Assembly: GCF_000067045.1 (NCBI RefSeq)
Contig: NC_010125.1
Location: forward strand, 708,001-772,000
Direction: 5' to 3'
DNA length: 64,000 nt
DNA from: Gluconacetobacter diazotrophicus PA1 5
Lineage (GTDB): Bacteria > Pseudomonadota > Alphaproteobacteria > Acetobacterales > Acetobacteraceae
Of this stretch, positions 55,142-63,519 are shown in pieces. The translations under genes were made by a program, and so were the position numbers. The notes under the pieces are model-generated. The model was not told the DNA's origin. It worked only from the letters and a program-made list of their open reading frames with translations, and searched no databases. Positions within the stretch are counted from its first letter, which is position 1, and every line of letters begins with the position of its first letter.

Positions 55142-56361
55142 TGAGCATCCTGGCCGACCCCATCGTCTACCGCCCCACCCGGGCCCCCGACGTTGCCGAA
55201 ATGGTGCGGGCCGCCTGCTCCAAGGGGCAGGCGCTGGCGATCGCGGGCAACGGCACGCGGCACGGTCTGGGCAACCCTGTTGCCGCTGCCGTGCGGCTGG
55301 AAGTGGGCGGACTGCGTACGGTGCATTTCTATGAACCCGACGATCTGGTCATCCGCGTCGATGCCGGACTGCCCCTGGCCGAACTCACGGCGATCCTGGC
55401 CGAACACCGCCAGTACCTGCCCTTCGAGCCGCCAGTCCATGCCGTGCTGTACGGCACCGATCCGGCACGGGCGACGATCGGCGGCGCGATCGGCACCGGC
55501 CTGTCGGGTCCCCGCCGGTTCCAGGCCGGGGCCGCGCGCGATTTCGTCCTGGGGGTCGAAGGGGTGAACGGCCAGGGTGACTCCTTCTCCGCAGGCGGCC
55601 GGACGATGAAGAACGTCACCGGATATGATCTGCCGAAACTGGTGACCGGCGCGTTCGGAACCCTGGCGGTGCTGACCAGCGTGACCCTGAAGGTGCTGCC
55701 CGCCCCGCCCGAGGAACGGACGCTGCTTCTGCCCTCGGCGGGACTGGCCGGCGATATCGCGCGCATGGCCACGGTCCTGGCGCAGCCGCTGGCCGTGACC
55801 GGCGCGGCCGTCGTGCCGGACGGCGACGGCAGGGTCATCGCCCTGCGGGTCGAAGGCAGCCGGCCCGCCGTGACCGACCACATGGGCCGCCTGGCCGATC
55901 CGGTATCCGGCCTGCCCCCCGGACGGATGCTGGAGGGACCGGCCAGCACCGCCTTCTGGACCGGGGTGCGGGAACTGGTACCCCTGGCGGCAGGGCCCGA
56001 CGACTGGCTGTGGCGCATCCATCTGCCCGCGACGGCGGCGGCCGGCCTGGCCGACCGGCTGCGGGGCGAGGGACTGGTCGCCAGCCTGATGCTGGATTGG
56101 GGCGGCGCGCTGTTGTTCTGCGCGATGAAGCCCGGCCGGGAAGACAGCGTGACCCGGCTGCGCGCCCTGGCGGCGGCAGTGGCCGGACGGGCGATCCTGA
56201 TCCGCGCGCCGGACGCCGTTCGCGCTGCCCATGGCGCGTTCCCCGCGCCCGATCCGGCGGTGCGCGCGCTGTCCGAACGGACGCGCCGCGTCTTCGATCC
56301 GGCCGGAATCCTCAATCCCGGCCGCATGACCCCGCCGGCGCAGGAGGACGCGGCATGCTGA
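55141..56361 (+). CDS. glcE: Glycolate oxidase subunit GlcE
   Basis: Second FAD-binding subunit, 406 residues. PCMH features are IAGNGTRHGLG and TIGGAIGTGLSGPRRFQAG, followed by GRTMKNVTGYDLPKLVTGA and the C-terminal DPAGILNPGRM. It overlaps glcD and glcF, so all three are translated as a coupled set. Confidence 0.95.
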   Translation: MSILADPIVYRPTRAPDVAEMVRAACSKGQALAIAGNGTRHGLGNPVAAAVRLEVGGLRTVHFYEPDDLVIRVDAGLPLAELTAILAEHRQYLPFEPPVHAVLYGTDPARATIGGAIGTGLSGPRRFQAGAARDFVLGVEGVNGQGDSFSAGGRTMKNVTGYDLPKLVTGAFGTLAVLTSVTLKVLPAPPEERTLLLPSAGLAGDIARMATVLAQPLAVTGAAVVPDGDGRVIALRVEGSRPAVTDHMGRLADPVSGLPPGRMLEGPASTAFWTGVRELVPLAAGPDDWLWRIHLPATAAAGLADRLRGEGLVASLMLDWGGALLFCAMKPGREDSVTRLRALAAAVAGRAILIRAPDAVRAAHGAFPAPDPAVRALSERTRRVFDPAGILNPGRMTPPAQEDAAC

Positions 56362-57668
56362 ATACCATCTCCCCGGCCGCACGCCGGGATTCCGATATCG
56401 CGCTGGCCGCCGACATCATCGATGCCTGCGTCCATTGCGGCATCTGCCTGTCGCATTGTCCGACCTATCAGGTGCGGCACGAGGAAAATGACAGCCCGCG
56501 CGGGCGGATTTTCCTGATGAAGGACATGTATGAAAAAGGCGGCGCCCCGGACGCGCGCACCGTCCTGCATCTGGACCGCTGCCTGACCTGCCTGGCATGC
56601 GAGGCGATCTGCCCGTCCGGCGTCGAATATTCCAAACTGATCGGCCCCGGCCGCGCCTATGTCGCGTCCCATTTCCGCCGTCCGCCAGTCCAGGCGGCGA
56701 TCCGCCGCATGCTGGTCCTGCTGCTGGCGCGGCCCCGCCTGTTCCGCACGGCGCTGGAGGCCGGGCGGCTGGGGCGCCCGCTGCGTGCCCTGCTGTCAGG
56801 CCCAGTGCGCGCGATGCTCGACAAGGTGCCGGCCGCGCCGCTGCCGCCGCCCAGCCCCGTCGACCGGCCGCAGGTCTTCCCGGCCCAGGGACCGCGCCGC
56901 ATGAGGGTCGCGTTGCTGAACGGCTGCGTGCAGACCGTCCTGGACACCGCGATCAACGAGGCGACGATCCGCCTGCTCCGCCGCCATGGGGTCGAGGTGG
57001 TGGTGGCGCGCGGCGCGGGGTGCTGCGGCGCGCTGGCCGAGCATATGGGCGACGAGGCCCCGGCCCTGAAGCGGGCGCGGGCGAACATCGCCGCCTGGCT
57101 GCGCGAGGCCGACGGGCCGCACGGCCTGGACGCGGTCGTCATCAACGCCTCGGGCTGCGGCAATTCGGTCAAGGCCTACGGCCATGCCCTGCGGAACGAT
57201 CCGGCCTGGGCGCCGCGCGCGGCGCGTATCAGCGCCATGACGCTGGATATCAGCGAAATCATGGACCGGATCGGCCTGATGAAGCCGGTCGTCGCGCCCG
57301 GGCTGCGGGTGGTCTATCACGCCGCCTGTTCGCTGCAGCACGCGCAGCGCGTCACGCGGCAGCCGAAATCCCTGCTGCAGGCCGCCGGCTTCACGGTGCT
57401 GGACGTGCCCGAAGGGTATCTGTGCTGCGGGTCGGCCGGGACCTACAACATGTTGCAGCCGGGCATCGCCGAGGAGTTGAAGCGGCGCAAGGTCGCGGCC
57501 ATCCGTTCGGTCGACGGGCAGGTCGCGGCCAGCGGCAATATCGGCTGCATCACGCACCTGGCCGCCGATGCCGGCCTGCCCTTCGTCCACACGGTGCAGC
57601 TCCTGGACTGGGCCACGGGCGGGCCCCGCCCGGATGGACTTCCGGAGACCGCTTCAAACAGCCTCTGA
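56355..57668 (+). CDS. glcF: Glycolate oxidase iron-sulfur subunit GlcF
   Basis: 437-residue Fe-S subunit that connects GlcDE to the quinone pool at the inner membrane. It has two ferredoxin motifs, CVHCGICLSHCPTY and CLTCLACEAICPSG, then two CCG-type domains (GCCGALAEHMG; YLCCGSAGTYNML). Overlaps glcE by seven bases. No glycolate permease or GlcC regulator follows. Confidence 0.95.
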   Translation: MLNTISPAARRDSDIALAADIIDACVHCGICLSHCPTYQVRHEENDSPRGRIFLMKDMYEKGGAPDARTVLHLDRCLTCLACEAICPSGVEYSKLIGPGRAYVASHFRRPPVQAAIRRMLVLLLARPRLFRTALEAGRLGRPLRALLSGPVRAMLDKVPAAPLPPPSPVDRPQVFPAQGPRRMRVALLNGCVQTVLDTAINEATIRLLRRHGVEVVVARGAGCCGALAEHMGDEAPALKRARANIAAWLREADGPHGLDAVVINASGCGNSVKAYGHALRNDPAWAPRAARISAMTLDISEIMDRIGLMKPVVAPGLRVVYHAACSLQHAQRVTRQPKSLLQAAGFTVLDVPEGYLCCGSAGTYNMLQPGIAEELKRRKVAAIRSVDGQVAASGNIGCITHLAADAGLPFVHTVQLLDWATGGPRPDGLPETASNSL

Positions 57669-57682
57669 GCGGAACCGACCGA

Positions 57683-58069
57683 TCATTCCGACGACGGCTG
57701 ATCGCCGATCTTCGTATTGTTGATGCGGTCCCAGGCCCCCCGGCTGGCCATGCAGGCGGCGTAGGTATATTTCAGGCGTTGAAACTGGTTGCCGCCGCCC
57801 CCGCCAGTGCCGCTGCTCTGCATGGTGCTGCCGTTGATCGAGGCATCCACCGATGCCTGGGTCTGGCAGTAGGAATCGGCGCTTTTATATTCCGGCGAAT
57901 CCCGGTCGATCACCGCCTGATAGCCCGAAACCGAGCCATAGATCGTGTGTTCCTGGTGGCCGTGATGCCGGGCCTGCGCCGGACCGGCACCCATCAGGGC
58001 CAGGCCGGCCGCCAGCAGGACGGGCAGCGCCAGGTGGCGCGGACGCGGCGCCTCGATACGGACGACCAT
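57683..58069 (-). CDS. Small secreted hypothetical protein
   Basis: 128 residues with a signal peptide (MVVRIEAPRPRHLALPVLLAA to about AQA). The mature part has a His-rich start RHHGHQEH, a glycine run, and two cysteines (SYCQTQ, AACMAS) that may form a disulfide. I start at 58069 because GGGGAA precedes it; a GTG 15 bases upstream is an alternative. No family recognised. Convergent with glcF. Confidence 0.65.
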   Translation of the reverse strand: MVVRIEAPRPRHLALPVLLAAGLALMGAGPAQARHHGHQEHTIYGSVSGYQAVIDRDSPEYKSADSYCQTQASVDASINGSTMQSSGTGGGGGNQFQRLKYTYAACMASRGAWDRINNTKIGDQPSSE

Positions 58070-58350
58070 GATCGTGTTCCCCACAGCCTCGAAACTGCGG
58101 TCTTGTACTCCGAAGTGCCCGCCGGGTGAAGGCCTGCGCCTTGTGGGACGGGGCGCGGTTCAGGCATGATGGCGGCATTGTCCGTCCGGTGGGTGGCCAC
58201 GGGATGGGCGTTTGCGTGATGGCTGCTCTGCATGGTGCCGGCCCGCATTGACCGTCCGGCGGGCACTCCCCATTATTTTCAGAGAAACAGGCGCTTCCAT
58301 GGGGCGCCGAAGCCCGATTTCGCACCCAGGCAGGGAGAAGACGCACCGTC

Positions 58351-59274
58351 GTGAGCACCGATCCATACGAAATCCTGGGCGTGTCGCGCACGGCCAGCCA
58401 GGACGATATTCGCAAGGCCTATCGCAAGCTGGCCAAGGCCTGGCACCCCGACCTGAATCCGGGCGACAAGGCGGCGGAGGAAAAGTTCAAGGCGATCGGC
58501 ACGGCGCATGCGCTGCTGTCCGACGCGGAACAGCGCGCGCGCTTCGACCGGGGCGAGATCGATGCCGCCGGCCAGGAACGCGGCTGGGCGCCCGGCGGGG
58601 GCGGTTATCGCGACCATGCCGAGGGCGCGCAGGGGTTTCGCTATTCCGCCGGCGGCGGCGGTTTTTCGGAAGACGATCTGGGCGACATCTTCGGGTCGAT
58701 GTTCGGCCAGCAGCGCGGCTACCGCCGCCGCCCCCAGGGGCCGGCGCGGGGCGAGGACCGCAATTTCTCCCTGACCGTCAGCTTCGCCGATGCGGTCAAT
58801 GGCGGCACGTCGCGCATTACCCTGCCGGGCGGCGGCACGCTGGACGTCAAGATCCCTCCGGGCATCGAGGACGGTCAGGTCCTGCGCCTGCGGGGCAAAG
58901 GGGGCGAGGGCCATCAGGGCGGCCCGGCGGGCGATGCGCTGATCACGATCAGCATCGCGCCCAGCCCGGATTACACGCGTGACGGCAACGATATCCGCAT
59001 GACGCTGCCGGTGGGGCTGAAGGTCGCGGTGCTGGGCGGCTCGGTCACGGTCCCGACCCCGGGCGGCCCGGTCTCGATGAACATTCCCGCCCATTCCGAC
59101 ACCGGCCGCCTGATGCGCCTGCGCGGGCGCGGGGTAAAGGCCCATGGGAAGCGCGAGGCGGGCAATCTGTACGTCACGCTGAAGGTCGTGATCGGCCCGA
59201 CCGACGCGGCGCTGGAAGACTTCCTGAAATCCTGGACCCCGCCGGAGGCGCCTGCCGGGGGAAGCACGACATGA
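58351..59274 (+). CDS. cbpA: DnaJ-class co-chaperone (CbpA-like)
   Basis: 307-residue J-domain protein without the zinc-finger domain. The J domain is 1-66 with the HPD motif at 32-34 (KAWHPDLN). A Gly-rich linker (about 80-125, GGGGYRDHAEGAQ) and two C-terminal substrate-binding beta domains follow, with IPPGIEDGQVLRLRGKG and LRLRGRGVK-like turns. It stimulates DnaK. It starts at GTG 58351 after GGGAGAAG and overlaps cbpM by four bases, the usual cbpA-cbpM pair. Confidence 0.9.
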   Translation: MSTDPYEILGVSRTASQDDIRKAYRKLAKAWHPDLNPGDKAAEEKFKAIGTAHALLSDAEQRARFDRGEIDAAGQERGWAPGGGGYRDHAEGAQGFRYSAGGGGFSEDDLGDIFGSMFGQQRGYRRRPQGPARGEDRNFSLTVSFADAVNGGTSRITLPGGGTLDVKIPPGIEDGQVLRLRGKGGEGHQGGPAGDALITISIAPSPDYTRDGNDIRMTLPVGLKVAVLGGSVTVPTPGGPVSMNIPAHSDTGRLMRLRGRGVKAHGKREAGNLYVTLKVVIGPTDAALEDFLKSWTPPEAPAGGSTT

Positions 59275-59600
59275 TCACGATCGAAACTCTGTGCCTGCGC
59301 GTCGGTAACGTGACGGTCGCGGACGTCGAACACTGGATCGACGTCGCCTGGCTGCGGCCGGAGGGCGAGCCCGGGCACTACGTCTTCCACGACATCGACG
59401 TCGCCCGCGCCCGCCTGATCGTGGAACTGACCACCGATCTGGGCATCGGTAACGACGGCATGCCCCTGGTCCTGTCCCTGCTGGACCAGCTTTACGACGC
59501 CCGCCGCCAGATGATGCGCCTGCGCGCCGCCCTCGAACGCCCCCAGGCCGACGACGTACGCGCCCGCGTGCGCGCCCTGCTGGGCGACCTGCCCAAGTGA
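59271..59600 (+). CDS. cbpM: CbpM-like modulator of CbpA
   Basis: 109 residues, MerR-like fold of the CbpM family. In E. coli CbpM binds the CbpA J domain and inhibits it. Visible features are the N-terminal IETLCLRVGNVTVADVEHWID, the winged turn with GHYVFHDIDVARARLIVEL, and a C-terminal coiled segment DARRQMMRLRAALERPQ. Overlaps cbpA (ATGA). Confidence 0.85.
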   Translation: MITIETLCLRVGNVTVADVEHWIDVAWLRPEGEPGHYVFHDIDVARARLIVELTTDLGIGNDGMPLVLSLLDQLYDARRQMMRLRAALERPQADDVRARVRALLGDLPK

Positions 59601-59612
59601 CATCCGGGTAGG

Positions 59613-61004
59613 ATGGTGAACCTGGCGCCTGCCCCGACCATCGTCTGGTTTCGCGAGGATTTCCGCATCGCGGACAACATGGCGTTGCTCGAGGCGGAAA
59701 AACGGGGCCAGCCGACTCTCTGTATCGTCATTCTCGATGATGCCCATCTGCCCGGTGCCGCGGCGCGGTGGTGGCTGCACGGCGCGATCCGCTCGCTGGA
59801 CGAAACCCTGCGCGGGATGGGGGGCGCCCTTCATGTCTTTCGCGGCGCGGCCCGGGCGGTTCTGGCGGAAATCGTCCGGAAGACGGGCGCGGGCGCCGTA
59901 TTCTGGAATCGCCGCTACGATCCGGCGGGACGCGAGGCCGATACCGCCATCAAGGCGGATCTCAGGGCGCGGGGCCTCACGGTCCGCAGTTTCCCCGGTG
60001 CCCTTCTACATGAACCATGGAGCGTCTGTACGCGCTCGGTTGCCCCATACAAGATCTTTACCGCCTTCTGGCGCGCCGCCTGTGCGCTTCCGGCGCCCTT
60101 TCCGCCCCATCCCGCGCCGGAAAGACTCGTCTTCGCCCCTCCCCCCCCGATGCCGGACAGCCTGATCACGCGGCACGAGCAGGATGGATTGCTGCCGCGC
60201 CACCCGGACTGGGCGGGCGGACTGCGCGACATGTGGTCGCCGGGTGAGGAGGAAGCGGGCGACCAGCTTTCCGATTTTCTCCGGCATGACGGGGCCGGCT
60301 ACGCTACCGCCCGCGATTTCCCCGGGGATGAGGCGACCTCCCGGCTGTCTCCCTTTCTGCGATTTGGCCATGTCAGCCCGGCACAGGTGTGGCACGCGGC
60401 CACGCGGAAGGCCTGTCCGGACAAGTTCCTGATGGAACTCGGCTGGCGGGATTTCGCGTGGTCGCTCCTGTTCTTCAACCCGGATCTCGCGACCCGGAAT
60501 CTGCGGCCGGAGTTCGACGCCATGCCCTGGCGTCACGATCCCGGGGGCCTTGCGGCGTGGCAGCGGGGCCAGACGGGATATCCCCTGGTCGATGCCGGAA
60601 TGCGGGAACTCTGGCACACCGGGTGGATGCATAACCGCGTCCGCATGGTAGCGGCGTCATTTTTGGTCAAGCACCTGCTGATCGACTGGCGGGAAGGCGA
60701 GCGCTGGTTTGCCGACACGCTGGTCGACCATGATCCGGCCAGCAACCCGATGAACTGGCAGTGGAACGCCGGCACAGGCGTGGATGCCGCGCCCTATTTC
60801 CGCGTCATGAACCCCATTCTGCAGTCCCGGAAATTCGATCCCCACGGCGTCTATATCCGCCGCTGGGTGCCCGAGCTTGCGCATCTGTCCGACGACGCCA
60901 TCCACGCCCCATGGGAATCAGGCGCAACCCATCCCTATCCCGCGCCCATCGTGGATCATCGCGCAGCGCGAGAACGGGCCCTGGCGGCCTGGAAGATGAT
61001 CTGA
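59613..61004 (+). CDS. phrB: Deoxyribodipyrimidine photolyase
   Basis: Light-dependent repair enzyme for cyclobutane pyrimidine dimers, 463 residues. The N-terminal Rossmann antenna domain begins TIVWFREDFRIADN. The C-terminal FAD domain has SRLSPFLRFGHVSP, ELGWRDFAWSLLF, HNRVRMVAASFLVKHL and DHDPASNPMNWQWNAGTG, all photolyase hallmarks. It lies 12 bases after cbpM and probably shares its transcript. The stop codon is immediately followed by the TA target of the IS630-family element. Confidence 0.95.
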   Translation: MVNLAPAPTIVWFREDFRIADNMALLEAEKRGQPTLCIVILDDAHLPGAAARWWLHGAIRSLDETLRGMGGALHVFRGAARAVLAEIVRKTGAGAVFWNRRYDPAGREADTAIKADLRARGLTVRSFPGALLHEPWSVCTRSVAPYKIFTAFWRAACALPAPFPPHPAPERLVFAPPPPMPDSLITRHEQDGLLPRHPDWAGGLRDMWSPGEEEAGDQLSDFLRHDGAGYATARDFPGDEATSRLSPFLRFGHVSPAQVWHAATRKACPDKFLMELGWRDFAWSLLFFNPDLATRNLRPEFDAMPWRHDPGGLAAWQRGQTGYPLVDAGMRELWHTGWMHNRVRMVAASFLVKHLLIDWREGERWFADTLVDHDPASNPMNWQWNAGTGVDAAPYFRVMNPILQSRKFDPHGVYIRRWVPELAHLSDDAIHAPWESGATHPYPAPIVDHRAARERALAAWKMI

Positions 61005-61023
61005 TACCAACGGTTATAGACAC
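61005..61023 (+). repeat. Left end of the IS630-family element with target TA
   Basis: TACCAACGGTTATAGACAC; pairs imperfectly with the right end at 62150-62168. Confidence 0.8.
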
Positions 61024-62166
61024 AGACCTGTGTGAGCCCACTTTCTGAGCCCGATGGATCGGATGGTGTCAGGCAGGGCGGCAAGCTTGTTCCAGGCGGA
61101 ACAGGCGGCGTCGATGATATGATCGATGCCGTCGAAGACGGTGTTGGACAGCCAGTTGGCGCGCAGGAACTGCCAGACATTTTCGACCGGGTTCAGTTCG
61201 GGCGCGCGGGACGGCAGGAAGATCAGGCTGATATTGCGGGGCAGCTTCAGCTTGTCGGTGGTATGCCATCCTGCGCGATCGAGCAGCACGACGGCGTGGG
61301 CACCGCGGACGACGCAGCGCGAGATTTCCTCGATGTGCAGTTGCATGCTGGCGGTGCCGATGAACGGGAGCGCCAGGCCGGCGGCTTTGCCACGCGCCGG
61401 ACAGATCGCGCCGAACAGCCAGGCATTCTCGTAGCGCTGATCAGCCGGCTGGCGTGGCCGCGTGCCACGCCGGGCCCATTGTCGGACGATGCCGTTCTTC
61501 TGGCCGATCCGGGCCTCGTCCTGGAACCAGATCTCGATCGGCTTGCCCTTGGGCAGATGGCCGGTATGGGCATTCAGGATGCGGGGGAAGTTTTTTTGAA
61601 TGCCTCCATGACGCCAGCGTCCTGACCCGGGTGACGTGGCCGGGCGCTGACATAGGAAAAACCAAGCCGTTTCAGTAGAGTGGACACATGACGCTCATGA
61701 TAGACGACGCCGAAGCGCTCTTCGATCACGCGTTGCAGATCGACCCGGCGCCAGCGCACCACGCCATCACGCTGCCGATCCGGCCCCGCCTCGACCAGGG
61801 CCTTCAATTCGGCCTGCTGTGCCCCGCTCAGGCGGCAGGCCGGCCCTGCGTGCAGATGATCGCGCAGGCCATCCGGCCCTTCAGCATTGAAGCGGTGAAC
61901 CCAGTCCCGCAGCGTCTGGCGGTCCATGCCGCCTACGCGGGCCGCATCGGTGCGGCTGGCCCCGTCACGGATCGCCGCCAGGGCCAGAAGCCGGCGCGCA
62001 GCGTTCGCCTGCCGGCTGCGCGCCGCAAGTCGCCTCAGATCAGAGGCCGAATAGTCATCCCGTAGCTTCACCGCTCTCGTCATCTGCCAGATCCTCCCAA
62101 AATCAAGAGAATCAGAGCCGGCGCCGTTCGTCACTTCACACACGAGTCAGTGGCTACGGCCTTTGG
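61007..62166. mobile_element. IS630-family insertion sequence
   Basis: About 1.16 kb element flanked by a duplicated TA (61005-61006 and 62167-62168), the target of the IS630/Tc1 superfamily. The ends form imperfect inverted repeats, TACCAACGGTTATAGACAC and (reversed) TACCAAAGGCCGTAGCCAC, 14 of 19 identical including the TA. It carries one transposase in two overlapping frames. It appears intact and sits immediately after the photolyase stop codon. Confidence 0.9.
61014..62083 (-). CDS. IS630-family transposase, two frames joined by -1 frameshift
   Basis: The first frame (62083 to about 61597) encodes the helix-turn-helix domain (SRTDAARVGGMDRQTLRDWV). The second (to 61014) encodes the DDE catalytic domain: first Asp in WFQDEARIGQ, second in VLLDRAGWHTTD, Glu in PELNPVENVWQFLR. 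The frames meet at an A7 run on the coding strand (61591-61597). A -1 shift there gives exactly 357 codons including the stop. Such frameshifting is common in this family. The ATG at 62083 begins MTRAVKLRDDYS. Confidence 0.88.
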
Positions 62167-62168
62167 TA
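62150..62168 (-). repeat. Right end of the IS630-family element with target TA
   Basis: Reads TACCAAAGGCCGTAGCCAC on the minus strand; 14 of 19 positions match the left end. The outer TA is the presumed target duplication. Confidence 0.8.
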
Positions 62169-62370
62169 TGACGCAATTGCGTCCCTACCTGTGGCTCGGA
62201 CGCGTGCTGCGTGGAGCGTTCGGGAAGTCCCTTTATGGCGGGTTTGGCGGGAGTGCTGACCGTCCGCTTCGGAACGCCTGGTAGGTGTTTCAGGTCGTAC
62301 GTTCGACGACGGGTGACGGACGCTATGCGCCATGAACTGAACGCGTGGAGCCTTGGAGCGGCTACGATGG
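62169..62370. other. Non-coding stretch beside the IS630-family element
   Basis: No gene recognised. It begins almost at the IS target with a perfect 14-base palindrome GACGCAATTGCGTC (62170-62183). Base composition is lower in GC than the core chromosome, as in the adjoining islet. Confidence 0.5.
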
Positions 62371-63085
62371 TCAGACAATGATGTGGTCACTCCGCAAGTG
62401 ACCGTAGTCCCGAAGTGCGCGGATAAGCCTGATTACGTCCAACAACTCGTCGAGGGTCGCGTGCTGCTTGACGAATCTAATAAGATCTCGCTTGCCCTGC
62501 TCTGTGAAGTCTCGATGGGTTCGATCTAAGATGGTGGTCCGATGGCGAACTGCGGTAGGGAATTCGTCCTCGAAGAGATCTAGAAAGGTAGGCTGTATTA
62601 GATCCTCCATCTCCCAATCCAGGTCTTTGTACGGTTCGTTATCGCGTTCGAAGCGCTGCTGGACGATCCGATGATCAGCGCCGCCCTTCAGAGACATCTC
62701 CGGGCGAAGCAGGAAGACTTCAGAGCACTTCTTGATGGTCGCATCGTATGAGGATATGGCCGCGAACGCTCTCCTCCCCGCTCTGTCGTTGTCATAGAGT
62801 CCCAAGAAGCGATACCTCAACTTTCCGCTTTTGTCCGGATCTGCCGCGGCTACTTGACGAAGGGTTGGAAGCCGTCGGTTTATTCCGTCCACCCCCCCCT
62901 TCATTTCCAAGGCCCGCGGCTATTACCGCAAGGTCAGGTCCGAGTAGTTTCACGCCGGTCACCTTACAAAAGAGGCTTGCAGCATGTGTGATTAGAGAGA
63001 CGTCGTGTGTTCCCTCGACCAGTATATTCACCTTCGCGAGAGTCCAACCTAGTCGCGCAGCAAAGCTCTCCATCAATCCTGACAT
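62371..63085 (-). CDS. Stand-alone TOPRIM-domain protein, frameshifted at a G8 run
   Basis: Two frames, 63085 to about 62892 and 62899 to 62371, meet at G8 on the coding strand (62892-62899). Removing one G gives a continuous 237-residue protein. It has the TOPRIM signature: Glu in NILVEGTHDVSLI and the DxD pair in FLGLYDNDRAGRRAF, plus GLGNEGGVDGINRRLP between them. These residues bind metal in OLD-family nucleases, topoisomerases and primases. The C-terminus is helical and charged. Whether the shift is real or a sequencing error is open. It follows its upstream partner by three bases. Function unknown. Confidence 0.7.
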
Positions 63086-63088
63086 GGC

Positions 63089-63519
63089 CTAACGCGCCAA
63101 AGCTGTCAGGGGGCGGAGGAAGGGACCATTGTGGGCAAACGACACGTAGCCCCGGATCTGGGTGCTGGGCCTGATCTGCTTCAATCCGAACTCGGGGGCT
63201 CGGAAGGGCACGCTGAGGTTCCGCATCTCCTGGATATTCGCGAAGCCGCGGCCCTCTCCTCCAGCCGTTACACGTGCGGTTACCTGAAGCCGATTGTCCG
63301 CGTTCACATCCAGTAACCATCGAAGTCGGTCCGGCACCTGCACGAAGAACTCGCCCGTGCGCCACAGCGGTCGCAGTTGTTTGAAGAGATGCTCCGCGTC
63401 CTCGTACCGGCCGCGTTGGTGTAGGAGGACGGCCAGTTCGAGGCGCTGTTGAGGGCTGACCGGATATCCCCCGGAAAGGAGCGCCTCCAGGAGCGAGAGC
63501 TGAGCTTCGAACGCCCTAG
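63089..63519 (-). pseudogene. Truncated hypothetical gene (3' part), cut by an IS701-family insertion
   Basis: About 142 residues of a C-terminal part remain. The first half is helical and TPR-like (QRLELAVLLHQRGRYEDAEH). The second is beta-rich with RGFANIQEMRNLSVPFRAPE and GYVSFAHNGPFLRP. The frame runs into the IS end at the CTAG target (63516-63519), so the N-terminus is lost or lies beyond the window. No family recognised. It is in an operon with the TOPRIM gene and has the same lower GC content. Confidence 0.65.

Noticed and set aside
62154-62390. A 78-codon minus-strand frame between the IS and the TOPRIM gene
   Set aside because: No ribosome-binding site, no recognisable domain, and it crosses the IS end and the TOPRIM stop. 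It is probably chance.
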